Of a stretch of 42,941 nt of DNA, positions 1-4,592 are shown one piece after another. Position 1 is the first letter of the stretch. Every line of letters begins with the position of its first letter. Under the pieces are notes generated by a model. The model had not been told where the DNA came from and did not search any database. It saw only the letters and a list, made by a program, of their open reading frames with translations. Position numbers and translations under genes: made by a program. This DNA comes from a virus, in the IMG/VR virus record IMGVR_UViG_3300035670_000453, positions 1 to 42,941 of that record. The stretch is one strand, 5' to 3'.

Positions 1-126
1 CGACCACGACCTCGACCTCGACCTCGACCTCGACCACGACCTCGACCTCGACCACGACCTCGACCACGACCACGACCACGACCTCGACCTCGACCTCGAC
101 CTCGACCTCGACCACGACCACGACCA
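1..126. repeat. 6-bp tandem repeat CGACCW, left end
   Basis: Twenty-one perfect copies of CGACCA or CGACCT, differing only at the last base (9 A, 12 T). The same repeat closes the other end of the window in the same phase. It is far richer in GC than its surroundings. It lies wholly inside the dipeptide-repeat gene described separately. The true copy number cannot be known, because short-read assembly would collapse or break here. Confidence 0.97.
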
Positions 127-165
127 GTAGTCTTGCATTAGTGGTAATAATAATTGAGGAGTCAT
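1..165 (-). CDS. (Trp/Arg)-Ser dipeptide-repeat protein, 5' part (continues at 42941)
   Basis: Unrecognised family. On the minus strand an AAGGAG ribosome binding site, which overlaps the stop of the preceding gene, lies 7 nt before the ATG at 165. Translation gives MTPQLLLPLMQDY and then an unbroken run of Trp-Ser and Arg-Ser dipeptides to base 1. The frame continues without interruption at base 42941 and ends Tyr-stop at 42900, if the molecule is closed there. As assembled the protein is 68 residues: 13 N-terminal residues, 27 dipeptides (13 WS, 14 RS) and a final Tyr. Ser is always TCG, Trp is TGG and Arg is AGG, so each W/R switch is one T/A change. The product would be very basic and aromatic. 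RNA or DNA binding, condensation or membrane activity are guesses. It sits in an operon between the genes at 177 and 42861. Confidence 0.75.
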   Translation of the reverse strand, partial: MTPQLLLPLMQDYWSWSWSRSRSRSRSRSWSWSWSRSWSRSRSWSRSRSRSRSWS

Positions 166-176
166 ATAGTTACTCC

Positions 177-518
177 TTATTTCTGATCTCTTGGTAATTT
201 ATGACCCCAAGAAAAGGCATCGGTGATAGAGCTAGTATTCAAGATCATTTCACCCTCAATCGGCTCAACCTCGCTCATAACACCTTTGGCCATAGCATCT
301 GAAAAACGACCAGTATCAGCGATCCATGCGGCTTCATCAAGCACTAGAAACTGACCAACAATATCTTTAACTCGGCCAGTGGCGAAGTAGGTAACGGTGC
401 GAATAAAGTAAGCTTTCCCAATCTCAAAAGGTAATTCAATTTCCTGCTTGAATGGAATCGCTTCTTGAGTGTCAGCTAATAAAGCCTCAATTTGTTTTAA
501 TACTGTTTGTTTGGACAT
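177..518 (-). CDS. Conserved phage-type protein of unknown function, 113 aa
   Basis: A soluble, mildly acidic protein with no membrane segment. The central stretch (GKAYFIRTVTYFATGRV, then FLVLDEAAWIADTGRF) resembles a small protein family I associate with mobile elements and phages, but no function is known to me. The start at 518 is set by a near-perfect AAGGAGG site 5 nt upstream. Its TAA stop overlaps the Shine-Dalgarno sequence of the downstream dipeptide-repeat gene, so the two are probably translated together. It belongs to the run that begins at the promoter near 1127-1155. Confidence 0.8.
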   Translation of the reverse strand: MSKQTVLKQIEALLADTQEAIPFKQEIELPFEIGKAYFIRTVTYFATGRVKDIVGQFLVLDEAAWIADTGRFSDAMAKGVMSEVEPIEGEMILNTSSITDAFSWGHKLPRDQK

Positions 519-537
519 GAGTCCTCCTTATTATTTT

Positions 538-828
538 TTATAATCCGTATTTCTGTTTTAGGTTAGAGAGAGCTTGGCGTTGATGCTTTCTAAAGTTGTT
601 TCTTTTAACCTCAGACTGACATTGAACGCACATTGTAGTAAAGTCTCCGCCACATTGATGGCTTGCAACCACAGTATCTGGTCCTATCACCTGCTCATCT
701 ATTTCAGTTATGAGAGTGGTTAGTTGGTCTTTAACAATCTTTTCAACATCATTTTGGCTATAAATACCTTTATACTTCTTATAAATATCAATAAAAGTTT
801 TGTTTGCTAGCTGATTAGTTTGTGTCAT
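538..828 (-). CDS. Hypothetical protein with Cys/His cluster, 96 aa
   Basis: No family recognised. The N-terminal half is helical and charged. The C-terminal half holds a possible metal site in which H57 and C59 of HQCGGDF are followed by CVQC at 67-70. The tail is rich in Lys and Arg, which fits nucleic-acid binding, but this is inference. A purine-rich GAGGGGG site lies 5 nt before the ATG at 828. The gene is immediately downstream of the strongly structured element at 846-959, which would form its 5' leader. Confidence 0.75.
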   Translation of the reverse strand: MTQTNQLANKTFIDIYKKYKGIYSQNDVEKIVKDQLTTLITEIDEQVIGPDTVVASHQCGGDFTTMCVQCQSEVKRNNFRKHQRQALSNLKQKYGL

Positions 829-845
829 ATATTCCCCCTCTTTTT

Positions 846-959
846 AAATTAAGTACTCAGTGCTGAGGTACGACATGAGCCCTTCGTTATTGTGTCGCTT
901 TATCCGATCGGTTCGGCTCACGGTTTGTACAAACCACCTCAGCATTCAATACTCAATTT
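846..959 (-). ncRNA. Long-stem structured RNA / leader element
   Basis: Two 24-nt arms (846-869 and 936-959) can pair in the minus-strand RNA with 20 Watson-Crick pairs, two G-U wobbles and two mismatches. The inner nine pairs (TGCTGAGGT with ACCTCAGCA) are perfect. Inside lie a 14-nt palindrome (922-935, GGTTTGTACAAACC), a 7-pair helix between 915-921 and 875-881, and the palindrome CCGATCGG at 904-911. Together they suggest a multi-branch junction. The element lies between the HTH gene at 969 and the gene starting at 828. It could be a cis-regulatory leader, a free RNA, or a DNA-level signal such as an origin. No known family was recognised. Confidence 0.6.
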
Positions 960-968
960 GTTAAGTTG

Positions 969-1118
969 CTACTCTTCTAGTAACTCTTTGATCGTCTTTT
1001 CAGATAGAAACCACTGATACCCTTTGCGGATACCCTTGAGTGATCCTCTCCAAATACGATTGTACAGTGTTCCCCATTTAATGCCTGTTAGTTTTTCTAC
1101 TTCTTTTAGTGTTTTCAT
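969..1118 (-). CDS. Small helix-turn-helix DNA-binding protein, 49 aa
   Basis: A short basic protein beginning MKTLKEVEKLTGIKWGTLYN. It has the layout of an excisionase/MerR-like helix-turn-helix: helix, LTGIKWGTLYNRI as the recognition region, then a basic wing (KGIRKGYQWFLS) and a last acidic helix (EKTIKELLEE). An AAGGA motif lies 3 nt before the ATG. It is the first gene after the promoter at 1127-1155, which contains a GTAG-N8-CTAC inverted repeat. It is therefore a candidate regulator of its own operon and of the other promoters with that repeat. That role is inference. Confidence 0.8.
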   Translation of the reverse strand: MKTLKEVEKLTGIKWGTLYNRIWRGSLKGIRKGYQWFLSEKTIKELLEE

Positions 1119-1126
1119 GTATCCTT

Positions 1127-1155
1127 ACTGTGTAGTATTTTCCCTACTTTGTCAA
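1127..1155 (-). promoter_or_regulatory. Sigma70-like promoter with GTAG-N8-CTAC operator (HTH operon)
   Basis: On the minus strand a TTGACA -35 (1150-1155) is followed by a 17-nt spacer and a weak CACAGT -10 (1127-1132). The spacer holds the inverted repeat GTAG-N8-CTAC (1132-1147). The -35 overlaps the stop of the gene ending at 1152, so this restarts transcription for 969 and downstream genes. The same architecture recurs at 3629, 4039 and 40322. Confidence 0.6.
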
Positions 1156-1481
1156 TCCTTATTTTGTTTATATAAAAGACTCTCTATACTTGGGAAGTCT
1201 ATTTGTATGCCTAGTTTTTCTCCTAGATGTTTACTTAGTGTTTCAAATATTTTGTCTATCTCTTTGGTAGTGAGTTCTGTTGTGCTTTTTTTATTAAGTT
1301 GAGCGATCATAATTGGTCGCCAAATAAACTCCTTAACGGTTTCTTTTGACCACGGTATATCTACCTCTGGCTTGAGTGTTCTTTTCATATCCAAGCCAGC
1401 ATCGTTTAATTCAGTTGCTAATTGGTCAAAAAGAAGGTGCATTGCTGAGTTTTGAGTGATCGTTCTTTTTTTCTCCTGCAT
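1152..1481 (-). CDS. Putative NinB-like recombination accessory protein, 109 aa
   Basis: The opening (KRTITQNSAMHLLFDQLATELNDAGLDM) resembles the start of phage NinB-type proteins, where a basic TxxQN-type motif precedes helices. The middle holds VDIPWSKETVKEFIWRPIM. NinB-like proteins bind single-stranded DNA and assist phage recombination. The neighbouring annealing-protein candidate (1876-2241), the SSB-tailed protein (1625-1873) and NinG elsewhere in the genome make that role plausible. The assignment rests on remembered family appearance only, and a different recombination or replication accessory role is possible. Its start overlaps the end of the upstream gene. Confidence 0.6.
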   Translation of the reverse strand: MQEKKRTITQNSAMHLLFDQLATELNDAGLDMKRTLKPEVDIPWSKETVKEFIWRPIMIAQLNKKSTTELTTKEIDKIFETLSKHLGEKLGIQIDFPSIESLLYKQNKD

Positions 1482-1623
1482 ATCGCTCTATATCCTCTTT
1501 AGTAAGACTAGCCCTGATCTTTGGCTCTACTGTTTTGCCTAGATCAAACCCCCCTTGGGTTTCGAGCCATTCTTTATACCAAGGGGAGTAGTCTAGTTTT
1601 TGTTTTAGGGGTTGGAATTGCAT
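1426..1623 (-). CDS. Hypothetical protein, 65 aa
   Basis: Unrecognised. The sequence opens MQFQPLKQKLDYSPWYKEWL and ends in a charged, probably disordered tail. It starts 2 bp from the stop of the SSB-tailed protein gene and overlaps the next gene by 56 bp in another frame, typical of tight early operons. The last third is coded on DNA shared with the downstream gene, so its composition there is constrained. No metal site or membrane segment. Confidence 0.6.
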   Translation of the reverse strand: MQFQPLKQKLDYSPWYKEWLETQGGFDLGKTVEPKIRASLTKEDIERYAGEKKNDHSKLSNAPSF

Positions 1624-1624
1624 A

Positions 1625-1873
1625 TCAAAATGGAAAATCGTCAGGATCTACGGCTGCCTGCTTATTTTGTCTCTCCTCAACTTTAACCGATTTTGAGAAA
1701 TGAGGTATTTTAGGGTTTTTCTCTAAGATCTCTCGAGGTGTTCTATTAAGATAGAGTTTTTCGCCTGGCTTGAGTACCACATCTTCGTCTGAAGTGTTAG
1801 TGATGGCTAAGTATTCGCGGCCGTCTTCTCGTTTATTTACATATCCGCTGAGTATTTTTTTATATTCTGGCAT
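1625..1873 (-). CDS. Small protein with SSB-like acidic C-terminal tail, 82 aa
   Basis: The body (about residues 1-58) looks like a small beta-rich fold with LSGYVNKREDGREYLAI and a KPGEKLYLNRTP turn. The C-terminus ends in DPDDFPF. This matches the acidic Asp-Asp-x-Pro-Phe tip by which bacterial single-stranded DNA-binding proteins recruit partner enzymes. A role as phage SSB, or as a mimic of host SSB contacts, is inferred from that tip and from the adjacent annealing-protein candidate. AAGGATTAACT before the ATG supplies the ribosome site; near-identical copies precede the genes at 14118 and 6142. The body is shorter than a canonical OB-fold SSB. Confidence 0.72.
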   Translation of the reverse strand: MPEYKKILSGYVNKREDGREYLAITNTSDEDVVLKPGEKLYLNRTPREILEKNPKIPHFSKSVKVEERQNKQAAVDPDDFPF

Positions 1874-1875
1874 AG

Positions 1876-2241
1876 TTAATCCTTTACAACTTTTCTTTGT
1901 ACTGGTGAGTCTGCAAGTCGTTGGCCTTCATCTAGCTCGTCTCCGGTGAATTGCGTCCCGTAACCACACATTGCCAATGCTCTACCGATAGCGCCGGTTT
2001 CAGCCTTTTCTAAGTAATCAGGAAAGCCTTTTACATTCTCTGCTTTGTGAGCCTGGGCAATTATCATTCCTTTCTCGTTTGTTATAGTTGCTTTCATCTG
2101 TACCGCTCCAGGGGCTGAGTTGACTATTTCAGTCGTTATACTCCAATCTTTATGTTCTTCTCTAAACCATACTAATCGCCATTGTACCTGTAGGTAGTCT
2201 TTGCCTTTAATCTGCATCAAATGTTCGTTTGGATTAAACAT
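1876..2241 (-). CDS. Probable Rad52/Erf-like ssDNA annealing protein, 121 aa
   Basis: Contains the segment EKAETGAIGRALAMCGYGTQF (about residues 80-100). I recognise it from phage and plasmid proteins in the Rad52/Erf-like annealing group, where a similar EKAET/K-AIxRAL motif marks the DNA-binding core. The preceding region (YLQVQWRLVWFREEH, VKATITNEKGMIIAQA) fits the strand-strand-helix layout. Such proteins pair complementary single strands during recombination-dependent replication. At 121 residues it is shorter than typical Erf proteins, so it may be a minimal core. It is directly followed by the SSB-tailed gene. Family placement is from memory, not a search. Confidence 0.6.
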   Translation of the reverse strand: MFNPNEHLMQIKGKDYLQVQWRLVWFREEHKDWSITTEIVNSAPGAVQMKATITNEKGMIIAQAHKAENVKGFPDYLEKAETGAIGRALAMCGYGTQFTGDELDEGQRLADSPVQRKVVKD

Positions 2242-2771
2242 TATTTTGTCTCCTTCACTATTTTATATCCGTTACTTTTTAATAACTCGATAGCTTGCTT
2301 GGCAGCATCATCTTCTGGCTTTTCATCGTAGTATTCAAATTCACAATCACCTTTACCAATGAGTTGGTTGTTTTCACTATCATCAATAAAGGTTAGCTCT
2401 TCGCTTTTTTCTCTCCATCCAAAGAAACGACCAAGAGTTAGTTTGATTTTGCCGGACACCCAAGCGTTGCCGTACACCCGAGCGTTGCCATACACCCGAG
2501 CGTTGCCGAATACCTCGGCAATGCCATACACCCAAGCGTTGCCGTACACCCGAGCGTTGCCATACACCCGAGCGTTGCCGAATACCTCGGCAATGCCATA
2601 CACCCAAGCGTTGCCGCACACCTCAGTTTGAAGGTTTGATTCTTTTTCAATCCATCCACCTTTATCACCCTTACTTACAGAGCCAAATGACACAAGTGCT
2701 TCGATTCTAAATAGTTTCACTCCCCAAGCATTTACTTTAGTTTCATTAGTTAGTTTATATTTCTTTTGCAT
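2241..2771 (-). CDS. Hexapeptide-repeat beta-helix protein, 176 aa
   Basis: About residues 50-106 consist of consecutive six-residue units of the type G-N-A-R/W-V-Y or G-I-A-E-V-F. This is the pattern of a parallel beta-helix (left-handed hexapeptide fold). The N-terminal part (TNETKVNAWGVKLFRIEALVSF, then KGDKGGWIEKESNLQ) is like phage-encoded relatives that begin with a short cap. The C-terminal 60 residues are charged and non-repetitive. Function is unknown, and there is no acyltransferase catalytic His in the repeat. The DNA for the repeats contains a perfect 72-bp tandem duplication, so length may vary between isolates. Its ATG overlaps the preceding stop. Confidence 0.8.
   Translation of the reverse strand: MQKKYKLTNETKVNAWGVKLFRIEALVSFGSVSKGDKGGWIEKESNLQTEVCGNAWVYGIAEVFGNARVYGNARVYGNAWVYGIAEVFGNARVYGNARVYGNAWVSGKIKLTLGRFFGWREKSEELTFIDDSENNQLIGKGDCEFEYYDEKPEDDAAKQAIELLKSNGYKIVKETK
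2456..2615. repeat. 72-bp tandem duplication within hexapeptide-repeat gene
   Basis: Two adjacent identical 72-bp blocks (2456-2527 and 2528-2599) plus 16 bp of a third. Each block is four 18-bp units, one unit per beta-helix rung. The identity at synonymous positions shows a recent duplication rather than protein-level conservation. Confidence 0.92.
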
Positions 2772-2881
2772 TATTGGTTTTCCTCTTCTAATTTATATTG
2801 TTGTTTAGCTCGTAAGTAACAAGAGCGCACAAACATGCTGCCGGCTAGTATTGAGCCGATGAGTAGTAAAATATCGTTCAT
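2771..2881 (-). CDS. Small membrane protein, 36 aa
   Basis: Starts MNDILLLIGSILAGSMFVRS, a single hydrophobic helix (about residues 3-19), then a short charged tail ending EEENQ. The ATG overlaps the stop of the preceding small gene (ATGA) and its own TAA overlaps the next ATG, so it sits in a tightly coupled chain. A GGGGGA site precedes the start. No family recognised; a single-helix phage membrane peptide of unknown role. Confidence 0.65.
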   Translation of the reverse strand: MNDILLLIGSILAGSMFVRSCYLRAKQQYKLEEENQ

Positions 2882-3054
2882 AAATCCCCCTTCCACTCTT
2901 TTGCAGCTTCTCTCGCTGCTTGTAATGCCTTATTTTCGTTTGTTTCTAGTAATTCCTCAGCCATATACCCAAGCATTGTTCTAAGCTCATCTTGGGTCAT
3001 CGCAATGCCTCGGTAGTCGTGGGCATAAATATCTATAATTTGTTGTTTAGTCAT
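2878..3054 (-). CDS. Hypothetical acidic helical protein, 58 aa
   Basis: Opens MTKQQIIDIYAHDYRGIAMT and is helical and amphipathic throughout, without cysteines or membrane segments. It overlaps the upstream gene by 8 bp and the downstream ATG by 4 bp, which supports it as a real member of the operon. No family recognised. Confidence 0.65.
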   Translation of the reverse strand: MTKQQIIDIYAHDYRGIAMTQDELRTMLGYMAEELLETNENKALQAAREAAKEWKGDL

Positions 3055-3232
3055 TTGTCCCCCTTACGATGTCAATTGCTTCTAATATTCCGTTTACGTA
3101 GCCTTGATCTAGTTTATAGTTAAGATCGTTCTCTTGAGTGTTGCTGTTAAGGTAAGCAAGACCTGATTCTGATTCTCTACGTTTTGCCTCTAAGAGTTCA
3201 GCTTCTAAGTTTTTGAGTATTTTTTCTTTCAT
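3047..3232 (-). CDS. Hypothetical coiled-coil protein, 61 aa
   Basis: A highly charged helical N-terminus (KILKNLEAELLEAKRRESES) suggests a short coiled coil. The rest (YKLDQGYVNGILEAIDIVRG) is a second helix. The layout resembles small phage proteins of unknown role that precede recombination genes. The ATG overlaps the stop of the gene at 3229 (ATGA), consistent with translational coupling. Confidence 0.65.
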   Translation of the reverse strand: MKEKILKNLEAELLEAKRRESESGLAYLNSNTQENDLNYKLDQGYVNGILEAIDIVRGTND

Positions 3233-3402
3233 ATATCTTCCCTATTGTGCTCAATAAAGTTAATTAAATTATCTATAGCTTCATCTCGCCTGTCTGGATC
3301 ACTCAGTAAATCAGGAATCATATCGTCAAGTACAGGTGAGTTGTCGAGTATAAAGCTATCTACCAATTCTGAGAGTGCTTTTTTAAGTTGTGAGCCTGTC
3401 AT
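3229..3402 (-). CDS. Hypothetical acidic protein, 57 aa
   Basis: Sequence starts MTGSQLKKALSELVDSFILD and is strongly acidic and helical, with DDMIPDLLSDPDRRDEA in the middle. Both ends overlap neighbouring genes by four bases in ATGA form, so the reading frame is well supported by context. No known family. Acidic small phage proteins can act as DNA mimics or inhibitors, but nothing here proves it. Confidence 0.65.
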   Translation of the reverse strand: MTGSQLKKALSELVDSFILDNSPVLDDMIPDLLSDPDRRDEAIDNLINFIEHNREDI

Positions 3403-3602
3403 CTTGCCTCCCCAAAGTTATCTAGCCATAAACTTTCATAAGTCTCCACCCAGTCATCATTGCTTTCCTGGCGGTCATCTCGCTCCAACTCTTTGTCCTC
3501 TTGAATCAACTCTAGCTCTCTAAGTGTTGGCTCTTCGCCACAGTCGTAACAGTAATTTAATTCTCCCCCTGGTCCTGGTACTACGTTTTCATGTAGACAC
3601 AT
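3399..3602 (-). CDS. Small zinc-ribbon-like protein, 67 aa
   Basis: MCLHENVV followed by YCYDCGEEP gives a C/H plus CxxC pattern (C2, H4, C18, C21) that could bind one zinc ion. The rest is an acidic helix ending DDWVETYESLWLDNFGEAR. It is the first gene of the operon driven by the promoter at 3629-3657. A GAGAGGAG ribosome site precedes the ATG, so this transcript has a real 5' leader. Unknown function. Confidence 0.7.
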   Translation of the reverse strand: MCLHENVVPGPGGELNYCYDCGEEPTLRELELIQEDKELERDDRQESNDDWVETYESLWLDNFGEAR

Positions 3603-3628
3603 ATTCTCTCCTCTCTTTTACTGTCTGT

Positions 3629-3657
3629 ATTATGTAGTACTACTCCTACATTGTCAA
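3629..3657 (-). promoter_or_regulatory. Sigma70-like promoter with ATGTAG-N8-CTACAT operator
   Basis: TTGACA (3652-3657), 17-nt spacer and CATAAT (3629-3634) on the minus strand. The spacer and flanks carry the inverted repeat ATGTAG-N8-CTACAT (3632-3651). It reads toward the 3602-1152 operon. The promoter at 40322 is nearly identical, which argues for a shared regulator. Confidence 0.75.
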
Positions 3658-3686
3658 CAACTGAAATAGCCTAGTAAAGTATCAAG

Positions 3687-3792
3687 TGAGGGTGGCGAGA
3701 TTCGAACTCACCTTTCGAAACAGTATAGGCTCTATAAACCACTGCTCTGTACATATTTATAGATTCAGCGTTACCAACTCCGCCACACCCTC
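3687..3792 (-). tRNA. tRNA-like RNA with non-canonical anticodon region
   Basis: The minus strand folds into a 7-bp acceptor (GAGGGTG with CACCCTC, extendable to 9 bp), a D-arm (GCG, loop with GG, CGC), and a standard T-arm (GTGAG, loop TTCGAAT, CTCGC), followed by discriminator A. No CCA is encoded. The 56 nt between the D-arm and T-arm are about 20 nt longer than in a leucine-type tRNA, and I find no 5-bp stem with a 7-nt loop. Instead TCTATAAA and TTTATAGA form a perfect 8-bp helix around a 17-nt loop. The amino acid cannot be assigned. It may be a degenerate or intron-bearing tRNA, or a tRNA mimic. Confidence 0.55.
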
Positions 3793-3811
3793 ACCTAACA
3801 CTCTAGGTACT

Positions 3812-3887
3812 AAAAAAACCCTTGGTCGTCCAGCAATTGGCTCGGGCTGTAACCAAGATCAGTCCGAACCCCGTGCATCCAAGGGTT
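3812..3887 (-). ncRNA. Structured RNA with 9-bp closing stem and U tract
   Basis: The minus strand pairs AACCCTTGG (3879-3887) with CCAAGGGTT (3817-3825), closing a loop that contains a second helix GGTTCGG/CCGAGCC. Seven T residues follow the closing stem, as in an intrinsic terminator. Several TTGG and CCAA segments inside could pair in alternative ways. It lies in the gene-free stretch downstream of the promoter at 4039-4067. It may be a discrete small RNA or a switchable terminator. Confidence 0.55.
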
Positions 3888-3896
3888 AAAAAGCGT

Positions 3897-3965
3897 CTTA
3901 CAAAGTGTTTATCTAGATCTTGAATGCTCAGAGACACTCCGAGGAACAATCTGGCACTCTGTAAG
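3897..3965 (-). ncRNA. Structured RNA with 11-bp stem
   Basis: CTTACAGAGTG (3955-3965) pairs with CACTTTGTAAG (3897-3907) over 11 positions with one G-T wobble. Inside is a 7-bp hairpin CTCGGAG/CTCTGAG with a TGT loop. The GTGCC at the base can alternatively pair with GGCAC about 40 nt upstream, suggesting two exclusive folds. It is transcribed from the 4039-4067 promoter together with the next element. No known RNA family recognised. Confidence 0.5.
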
Positions 3966-4038
3966 TTATTATTACTATTTTTAGTTCTTGAAACGTGCCA
4001 AACCCCTTACGATTGTTTGTACCTTTCAAGGTATATAT

Positions 4039-4067
4039 AGTGTAGGGTATCTACTACGCTTTGTCAA
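4039..4067 (-). promoter_or_regulatory. Promoter of the RNA region with GTAG-N8-CTAC operator
   Basis: TTGACA (4062-4067), 17-nt spacer, TACACT (4039-4044). A GTAG-N8-CTAC inverted repeat (4042-4057) overlaps the -10 and spacer. No gene follows on the minus strand until 3602, so this promoter appears to transcribe only the structured RNAs and possibly the tRNA-like element. Confidence 0.65.
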
Positions 4068-4071
4068 CAAC

Positions 4072-4097
4072 AAAAAACCCACCGTTTTAAGATGGGT
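4072..4097 (-). terminator. Rho-independent terminator after 4165-4350
   Basis: On the minus strand ACCCATC, a 7-nt loop and GGTGGGT form a 7-bp stem (one T-G pair), followed by six T residues. It ends the transcript of the 4586-4165 genes just before the next promoter. Confidence 0.75.
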
Positions 4098-4164
4098 CTT
4101 TGGTCGCACATAAGAGTAGCTTTTGGGTTTGAATAGTCCTCGACAGATATTCGTTTTTATTTTA

Positions 4165-4350
4165 TCACAAAAGCGTTTCTTTAACTGCTACCTCTAAATG
4201 GTCTACGGGTTTCCATTGATTCTCGGGTATATGTTTAGGTGCGGTTTTAGCTGCCTTTAATATCTTAGCTTGTAATTCTATTGCTTCTCTACGCTCTGGG
4301 TGTAGTTTCCACTGGGTACGTAGGTTAGCTAGTTGTTGGTCTATGGTCAT
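4165..4350 (-). CDS. Hypothetical protein, 61 aa
   Basis: The start at 4350 is chosen because its ATG overlaps the TGA of the HTH gene (ATGA); the frame stays open a little further upstream without a better site. The protein opens MTIDQQLANLRTQWKLHPER and is helical and basic. No known family. It is co-transcribed with the HTH gene and followed by a terminator, making a two-gene unit. Confidence 0.65.
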   Translation of the reverse strand: MTIDQQLANLRTQWKLHPERREAIELQAKILKAAKTAPKHIPENQWKPVDHLEVAVKETLL

Positions 4351-4586
4351 AAAAAGCGGCCAAGGATATCTCTTTTGCGCCAATTAAAGTTTTGTTTATT
4401 TTCGTCAAACGTCTCTAAAATCCAAGCCATTACGTCATCGGTGTTAAATCTTTTAACAGTTCTACCTTTTAAGACTTCGCTTGTTGCTGGCATATTTTTA
4501 TAGTCACCCTTTAATAACCGTCTGAATGACTTAACTGGTAATCGCATATATTGTGCCATCTGTGGGGCATTTATGTATTTTTTCAT
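4347..4586 (-). CDS. Helix-turn-helix DNA-binding protein (excisionase/MerR-like), 79 aa
   Basis: Residues 1-58 read as an excisionase-type winged helix: INAPQMAQYMRLPVKSFRRLL as the helix-turn-helix, then a linker and GRTVKRFNTDDVMAWI as the wing and closing helix. Such proteins bind operators or shape DNA; with no integrase visible, a regulatory role is more likely. Upstream, a perfect inverted repeat GATATAG-N3-CTATATC (4613-4629) overlaps the -35 of its promoter, which suggests autoregulation. The transcript would start at or next to the ATG, because the -10 ends only 6 nt before it. Confidence 0.75.
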   Translation of the reverse strand: MKKYINAPQMAQYMRLPVKSFRRLLKGDYKNMPATSEVLKGRTVKRFNTDDVMAWILETFDENKQNFNWRKRDILGRFL

Positions 4587-4592
4587 ATAACC

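Noticed and set aside
1-126. CRISPR-like array
   Set aside because: The units are contiguous 6-mers without spacers, and no cas genes are present.
1-126. Gly-Arg (RGG-like) or Val-Val/Val-Glu protein in the other frames of the hexamer
   Set aside because: Only the Trp/Arg-Ser frame is preceded by a ribosome site and ATG; the others have no start.
1-126. Diversity-generating retroelement acting on the W/R codons
   Set aside because: The varied base is A/T in a tandem repeat, with no template copy elsewhere and no reverse transcriptase gene.
2383-2668. Two minus-strand frames overlapping the hexapeptide-repeat gene
   Set aside because: They arise from the 18-bp periodicity of the repeat and have no initiation signal.
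3812-3887. Second tRNA
   Set aside because: Although about 76 nt with a closing stem, it lacks a T-arm and D-arm and ends in a U tract.
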